Positions 28,701-32,637 of a DNA stretch of 32,637 bases are shown piece after piece. The position numbers and the translations under genes are program-made. How positions within the stretch are numbered: the first letter of the stretch is position 1; each line of letters opens with the position of its first letter. The notes beneath the pieces were generated by a model. It saw nothing but the letters and a program-made list of their open reading frames with translations, was not told where the DNA came from and did not search any database. Origin of the DNA: Bacteroidota bacterium (GTDB lineage Bacteria > Bacteroidota > Ignavibacteria > Kapaibacteriales > UBA2268); the NCBI GenBank assembly GCA_029974985.1, contig JARKQC010000368.1, forward strand, positions 1 through 32,637. Reading direction: 5' to 3'.

Positions 28701-31700
28701 TGATTATACTGATTTTATTACAACTATACAAAAAGGTACAACATATCAAATAAAAATAACTAATCCTAATGCTTATAGTAATGATAAATGTGGAGTATGG
28801 TTTGATTGGAATCAAGATAATGATTTTAATGATAGCGGTGAGAATTATACTTTGAATACAAATGATAACTCTATTTTTACTCTGAATATTACTCCCACAG
28901 CCAATGCTAAAAAGAGAAAAACAACAATGAGAGTTAGAATTTTGTATTATGATGCTCTTTCCCCTTGCGAAACTTCGTATTATGGTGAAGTTGAAGATTA
29001 TAGTGTGTATATTGTTGCCGCACCATTGCAGACGCCACAACTTACATCGCCTTTGAATAATTCATCGAATCAAAATATTAACTTGGCATTGTCTTGGCAA
29101 TCTGTGAATAACGCTGAAATTTATAAATTACAAATATCAAAGAATCAAGTATTTACAACTAAAATTTTAGATACAACGATTAACTCTACTTCATTAAATA
29201 TAAATAATTTAGAATATTTTACAGATTATTATTGGAGAGTTCAGGCTAATAATAGTGATACATCTTCTTCTTGGTCGTCAATTTATAAATTCAAGACAAA
29301 AGGACCGAATATTTCTCTGGTATCGCCTTCGAATAATGCAATAAAAGTTAAAAAAGGAACAAAATTAGTATGGAATAAAGCTCAAAATATTGAAAAATAT
29401 CAATTACAAGTATCTAAACTCGAAAATTTCAGTTCAATTTATGCTTCATTATTTACAGTTGATACAAGCTATAGCATTGGTATTTACAATTCAATTAAAT
29501 ATTATTGGCGAGTTCGAGGTGTTTATGGAACAGATTCAACATCTTGGTCAAATATTTATAATTTCACAGTTAAAGATTCTTTAAAAATTCCACAACTTGT
29601 TTATCCAACAAATAATTCAAATATTAATGATTTAATATTTAATATTGATTGGAATGATGTTAATTATGCTGAAAATTATAAATTACAATTATCTGAAAAT
29701 ATTGATTTTTCTAATTTTATATTTTATGATTGGATTTCCGAAAGTATTAAATCTACTGAACTTTTATCTTTACAACGTAATAAATCATATTATTGGCGAG
29801 TTCTTGTTGCCGATTTTGCTGATACTACTAATTTTTCAGCAACTTGGAAATTTACTATAAATCCATTAAAAGCTACTTTAACAACATCGAATATAAACAA
29901 TATTACTAATAATTCCGCAACAAGTGGTGGCAATATAAGTGATGATGGTGGCGCAAATATAACGGCGAGAGGAGTCTGCTGGTCCACAAATCCAAATCCA
30001 ACAGTAAGTAATAGTAAAACGACAGACGGCACGGGTACAGGCTCATTTACAAGTTCAATAACGGGCTTAAATCCCAATACAACATATTATGTCCGCGCTT
30101 ATGCAACAAATTCAGCGGGAACGGCTTATGGTGCAGAAAAGAGTTTCAAGACGGGAACAACATTGGCAACCTTGACAACTACCAATATTAGCGATATAAC
30201 TAATAATTCCGCAACAAGTGGTGGCAATATAAGTGATGATGGTGGCACAAATATAACGGTAAGAGGAGTTTGCTGGTCCATAAATCCAAATCCAACAATA
30301 AGTAATAGTAAAACGACAGACGGCACGGGAACGGGCTCATTTACAAGTTCAATAACGGGCTTAAATCCCAATACAACATATTATGTCCGCGCTTATGCAA
30401 CAAATTCAGTTGGAACAGCTTATGGTGCAGAAAAGAGTTTCAAGACGGGAACGACACTTGCAACACTTACAACAACAAATATTAGTGATATTACTCATAA
30501 TTCAGCAAAAAGTGGAGGTAATATAAGTGATGATGGTGGCGCAAGCGTAACGGCGAGAGGAGTTTGCTGGTCCATAAATCCAAATCCAACAATAAGTAAT
30601 AGTAAAACGACAGACGGCACGGGAATGGGTTCATTTACAAGTACAATCACGGGATTAAACCCTAATACAACATATTATGTCCGCGCTTATGCAACAAATT
30701 CAGTTGGAACGGCTTATGGTGAAGAGAAGAACTTCAAGACGGGAACGACACTTGCAACACTTACAACAACAAATATTAGTGATATTACTCATAATTCAGC
30801 AAAAAGTGGAGGTAATATAAGTGATGATGGTGGCGCAAGCGTAACGGCGAGAGGAGTCTGCTGGTCAACAAATCCAAATCCAACAGTAGCAGATAATAAA
30901 ACGACAGACGGCACTGGAACGGGTTCGTTTACAAGTTCTATCACGGATTTAAACCCAAATACAACATATTATGTTCGAGCTTATGCTACAAATTCAGCGG
31001 GAACAGCTTACGGTGAAGAGAAGAACTTTAAGACGGGAACGACATTGGCAACCTTGACAACTACCAATATTAGCGATATAACTAATAATTCCGCAACAAG
31101 TGGCGGCAATATAAGTGATGATGGTGGCGCAAATATAACGGCAAGAGGAGTTTGCTGGTCCATAAATCCCAATCCAACAATTGCTAATAGTAAGACAAGC
31201 GATGGTACGGGTACAGGCTCATTTTCAAGTTCAATAACGGGCTTAAATCCTAATACAACATATTATGTTCGTGCTTATGCAACAAATTCAGCGGGAACAG
31301 CTTATGGTGCAGAAAAGAGTTTCAAGACGAATGCGACATTGCCAATTATAACCACAACAAATATTAGTAATAAAACAGCTATTACTGCTAATTCTGGTGG
31401 AGATATAACAAGCGATGGTGGTATAAGTATTTCCTCAAAAGGTGTCTGCTGGTCCACAAATCAGAATCCAACTACGGCGGATAGTAAAACAAGTGACGGT
31501 ACGGGAACAGGTACATTTACAAGCACTATAACGGGCTTAAATCCCAATACAACATATTATGTTCGTGCTTATGCAACAAATTCCGTAGGAACAGCTTATG
31601 GTGAGCAGAAATCCTTTACTACAAATAGTAAAGCACTCGTGCCAGACAGTTGGGATTTCACTGATTTAACGGGAAATAATGCTATAGTTGTATTACCGAA

Positions 31701-32637
31701 AAGTACCAATCCCAAAATTGGAGAACGTAATTTAGTTTCAGGTGATGCTGTAGGATATTTCTTTAATCGAAATGATAGTTTGATATGTGCAGGTTATGGT
31801 ATTTGGGATAACGCAAATCTTTCAATTACAGTATGGGGTGATAATACGATGACTACTATCAAAGATGGATTTGTTTCAAACGAAAGATATATAGTCAAGG
31901 TATGGGATTGTTATTTAGCAAAGGAATATCGAGCATATCCAGCTTATTCGCAGGGTGATTCTGTCTATTCTATAAATGGTTATTCTGTAATATCAAATTT
32001 GAATGTAAAAACTATTTTTAAACATTCTATCAGCTTAGTTTCGGGTTGGAATATGATTTCAACTTATGTAGAGCCTGAACAAAAATCAATGCCAACTATT
32101 TGGAATGATATTAAAAATTCAGTTAATTTAGTAAAAGATATATCTGGAAAAAGTTATATTCCAAGCTTTAACATTAATCAAATTGGAGATTGGAATAAAT
32201 ATCAAGGTTATCAAGTATTTATGAGTCAAAATAAAACGCTCGAAATCAACGGAACTGAATTAGAACCCGAAAATACTTCAATTTCACTTAGTTCGGGCTG
32301 GTCAATGATTCCATATTTACGAAAAACAGACCAAAGTATAGTTACATCGCTCGCAACTTTAACAAACGATAATGCTTTGAATATCGCCAAAGATATATCA
32401 GGCAAATCCTATATTCCTCAATTTGGTATTAATCAAATAGGAAATATGCAACCGGGGCAAGGCTATCAAGCATTTTTGGTAAAAAATGCTACATTAACAT
32501 ATCCAGCCAATTCATCGGGCAGAGTATTAGCGCAAGCCATTAGCCCAATGCCTAAATATCTAATTCCAGAATATAACAGAACGGGAAATTCAGCAGTTGC
32601 AATATTTTCTATAGATGCTAATGATGGCGATGAAATA
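25717..32637 (+). CDS. Giant secreted modular protein: sortilin propeller, FN3-like, GEVED, 98-residue repeats, GWN module (runs off the right edge)
   Basis: The frame is open for 2,307 codons from ATG 25717 to the edge, with no stop. Domains in order: signal peptide (1 to ~23); an N-terminal block with WKSFKRWEWYWEQRVYPSG, common before such propellers; a propeller (~110-758) with about eleven Asp-box/sortilin motifs such as WKSTDDGETW, YKTTNSGANW and WKSTNGGNSW; five fibronectin-like domains (~769-958 and ~1102-1384), each with Y[YF]W[RK]V; a GEVED domain between the second and third (~964-1098: VWFDWNQDNDFNDSGE, ending YYGEVEDYSV); six 98-residue repeats (1386-1973); a linker domain (~1974-2100, LVSGDAVGYFFNRND); and the two-lobed GWN module (2105-2268). 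The tail continues beyond the window, so the sorting signal is not visible. The layout suggests a cell-surface or secreted adhesin or polymer-binding protein; no catalytic residues were identified. Confidence 0.9.
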   Translation, partial: MKKRFTIMIVIILSITILVANSQDWRVKTGKDNANFYDIQKSFNDYWKDKNLNKRTPKNLRAGWKSFKRWEWYWEQRVYPSGKFPASNQLSNEIRKWNNRKNKNETLQDNNSWVNLGPQTSPGGYAGLGRINWIEEDPNYNGTTNKTLWIGSPSGGLWKSTDDGETWTSKFGAYNSLGISSLVFQPNNSNIMYIATGDGDASDTYSLGVLKSTDGGETWNTTGLDWGVSNTRTIRKIIMSSSDYNILYAATSEGIYKTTNSGANWSLVKTGLFLDIEFKPNDNNTLYACGWYDIYRTTNAGTNWTKLTNGLPTSNTGRVELAVSADKPSYIYALYGYSGGNNDNGFYGLYLSTDAGDNWTAKYKYDNGDKNLLGYEYDGSDTHGQAWYDLVLAANPNNGNEIYIGGINIWKSTNSGTNWTIKAHWWGDRTAEVHADHHFLAFSKNSNRLYNGNDGGIYRSTNGGTDWAWLGSGLKITQFYRLGTSATNANRIIAGSQDNGTKLLKNGTWYDVMGGDGMECIIDYTNDDIMYGTYYYGEVEKSTNGGNSFFSINLPTGEDAAWVTPFVMHPNDNNTLFLAYQNVWKSTNGGNSWSKISNWSSNTLTVLHIAPSNPNYIYTGTGWNLKYTSNAGSNWNNITLPVNEYLTYLAIHNDDPKKIYASFSGYSSGNKVFYSTNAGSSWTNITSNLPNVPANTIVFQRNLNNKIFVGTDIGVFWKDDDNSEWQDFNNGLPNVEVTELEIHYGTSHLRAATYGRGLWDIEIPPSNEISTPVLLSPNNGSSGIAFDSKLIWQKVPTATKYLLQISKNADISNPIFNSTNFTDTSFVIKDTLFDFANKYYWRVKAKNNSIESDWTSIWNFKIKANIGTPTLIYPTNNATNIVLIDSLKWNSVNNIDKYIIVTAIDSDFNSVIFQDSTSNIFLNLSKYDLKLNTNYFWKVTAKKSGEIGSWSDTFKFKTRQSNNNYCIPNTYECDEYIGRVEFNTIDKSSNCNIYSDYTDFITTIQKGTTYQIKITNPNAYSNDKCGVWFDWNQDNDFNDSGENYTLNTNDNSIFTLNITPTANAKKRKTTMRVRILYYDALSPCETSYYGEVEDYSVYIVAAPLQTPQLTSPLNNSSNQNINLALSWQSVNNAEIYKLQISKNQVFTTKILDTTINSTSLNINNLEYFTDYYWRVQANNSDTSSSWSSIYKFKTKGPNISLVSPSNNAIKVKKGTKLVWNKAQNIEKYQLQVSKLENFSSIYASLFTVDTSYSIGIYNSIKYYWRVRGVYGTDSTSWSNIYNFTVKDSLKIPQLVYPTNNSNINDLIFNIDWNDVNYAENYKLQLSENIDFSNFIFYDWISESIKSTELLSLQRNKSYYWRVLVADFADTTNFSATWKFTINPLKATLTTSNINNITNNSATSGGNISDDGGANITARGVCWSTNPNPTVSNSKTTDGTGTGSFTSSITGLNPNTTYYVRAYATNSAGTAYGAEKSFKTGTTLATLTTTNISDITNNSATSGGNISDDGGTNITVRGVCWSINPNPTISNSKTTDGTGTGSFTSSITGLNPNTTYYVRAYATNSVGTAYGAEKSFKTGTTLATLTTTNISDITHNSAKSGGNISDDGGASVTARGVCWSINPNPTISNSKTTDGTGMGSFTSTITGLNPNTTYYVRAYATNSVGTAYGEEKNFKTGTTLATLTTTNISDITHNSAKSGGNISDDGGASVTARGVCWSTNPNPTVADNKTTDGTGTGSFTSSITDLNPNTTYYVRAYATNSAGTAYGEEKNFKTGTTLATLTTTNISDITNNSATSGGNISDDGGANITARGVCWSINPNPTIANSKTSDGTGTGSFSSSITGLNPNTTYYVRAYATNSAGTAYGAEKSFKTNATLPIITTTNISNKTAITANSGGDITSDGGISISSKGVCWSTNQNPTTADSKTSDGTGTGTFTSTITGLNPNTTYYVRAYATNSVGTAYGEQKSFTTNSKALVPDSWDFTDLTGNNAIVVLPKSTNPKIGERNLVSGDAVGYFFNRNDSLICAGYGIWDNANLSITVWGDNTMTTIKDGFVSNERYIVKVWDCYLAKEYRAYPAYSQGDSVYSINGYSVISNLNVKTIFKHSISLVSGWNMISTYVEPEQKSMPTIWNDIKNSVNLVKDISGKSYIPSFNINQIGDWNKYQGYQVFMSQNKTLEINGTELEPENTSISLSSGWSMIPYLRKTDQSIVTSLATLTNDNALNIAKDISGKSYIPQFGINQIGNMQPGQGYQAFLVKNATLTYPANSSGRVLAQAISPMPKYLIPEYNRTGNSAVAIFSIDANDGDEI
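29872..31635 (+). repeat. Six tandem 294-base repeats inside the giant protein gene
   Basis: Units begin at 29872, 30166, 30460, 30754, 31048 and 31342, each exactly 294 bases (98 codons). Each codes for a fibronectin-like domain with SGGNISDDGG, RGVCWS.NPNPT, GTGTGSFTSSITGLNPNT and YYVRAYATNS.GTAYG. Units 3 and 4 are identical for their first 104 bases. Units 2 and 5 are nearly identical through their first half. Unit 6 is the most diverged. Base usage looks less AT-rich than the flanks. Confidence 0.95.
32029..32520 (+). other. GWN two-lobe module of the giant protein
   Basis: This codes for residues 2105-2268. Lobe 1 has SGWNMISTYV, VKDISGKSYIPSFNINQIGD and GYQVFM; lobe 2 has SGWSMIPYLR, KDISGKSYIPQFGINQIGN and GYQAFLV. 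The two lobes resemble each other and both resemble the C-terminus of the SBBP protein (15375-15863, minus strand). Confidence 0.75.

Noticed and set aside
28597..29040. 147-codon minus-strand open frame opposite the GEVED domain
   Set aside because: Its translation is Ile/Ser-rich antisense of the giant protein and contains no known motif.
29790..30371. Two nearly identical minus-strand open frames (Met-Gly-Phe-Lys-Pro-Val start)
   Set aside because: They are antisense to consecutive copies of the 294-base repeat; their similarity only reflects the repeat.
29872..31635. CRISPR array or satellite-like non-coding repeat
   Set aside because: The period (294 bases) is a multiple of three, the frame is open through all copies and the unit codes for a fibronectin-like domain.

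Overview
The window is AT-rich DNA from a member of the Bacteroidota/Chlorobiota/Ignavibacteriota (FCB) group. I cannot name a genus; a Kapabacteria- or Ignavibacteria-like lineage fits best. The grounds are: promoter-like sequences of the Bacteroidota -33/-7 type (TTTG and TAnnTTTG), mostly weak Shine-Dalgarno sites, a complex I operon without nuoE, nuoF and nuoG, HPr kinase in a Gram-negative background, and very large secreted proteins built from sortilin-type propellers, fibronectin-like domains and a GEVED domain.

Layout. (1) 1-1265, minus: N-terminal part of an MmeI-like (type IIL) fused restriction-modification enzyme that runs off the left edge. (2) 1559-2944, minus: tyrosine phenol-lyase, with its own promoter and terminator. 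(3) 3136-3990, plus: a lipoprotein with a DUF4163/DUF3298 (PdaC/RsiV-like) architecture. (4) 4362-15267, plus: an uninterrupted eleven-gene operon nuoABCDHIJKLMN for proton-pumping complex I, with no NADH-oxidising module and with a long charged tail on NuoI. (5) 15375-23625, minus: an SBBP-repeat secreted protein, DsbD, HPr kinase/phosphorylase, AccD and a pair of bacterial PH-domain membrane proteins (YdbT/YdbS type). (6) 23848-24985, plus: a small RRM RNA-binding protein and an Fe/Mn superoxide dismutase with a possible export signal. (7) 25072-25371, minus: an ArsR-family regulator. (8) 25717 to the right edge, plus: one open reading frame of 2,307 codons without a stop. It encodes a giant secreted modular protein: signal peptide, sortilin/Asp-box propeller, five fibronectin-like domains around a GEVED domain, six tandem 98-residue repeats, and a C-terminal two-lobed 'GWN' module.

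How the parts relate. The nuo operon is the energetic core. Lacking NuoEFG, the complex probably takes electrons from something other than NADH through the usual dehydrogenase, for instance ferredoxin. The minus-strand block 23625-17591 is head-to-tail with short gaps and may be co-transcribed in part; it combines envelope functions (PH proteins, DsbD) with fatty-acid synthesis (AccD) and a metabolic kinase (HprK). The SBBP protein and the giant protein at the right edge share the same C-terminal two-lobed module, which links two otherwise unrelated exported proteins and is the most interesting pattern here. No rRNA, tRNA, CRISPR array or insertion sequence was recognised.
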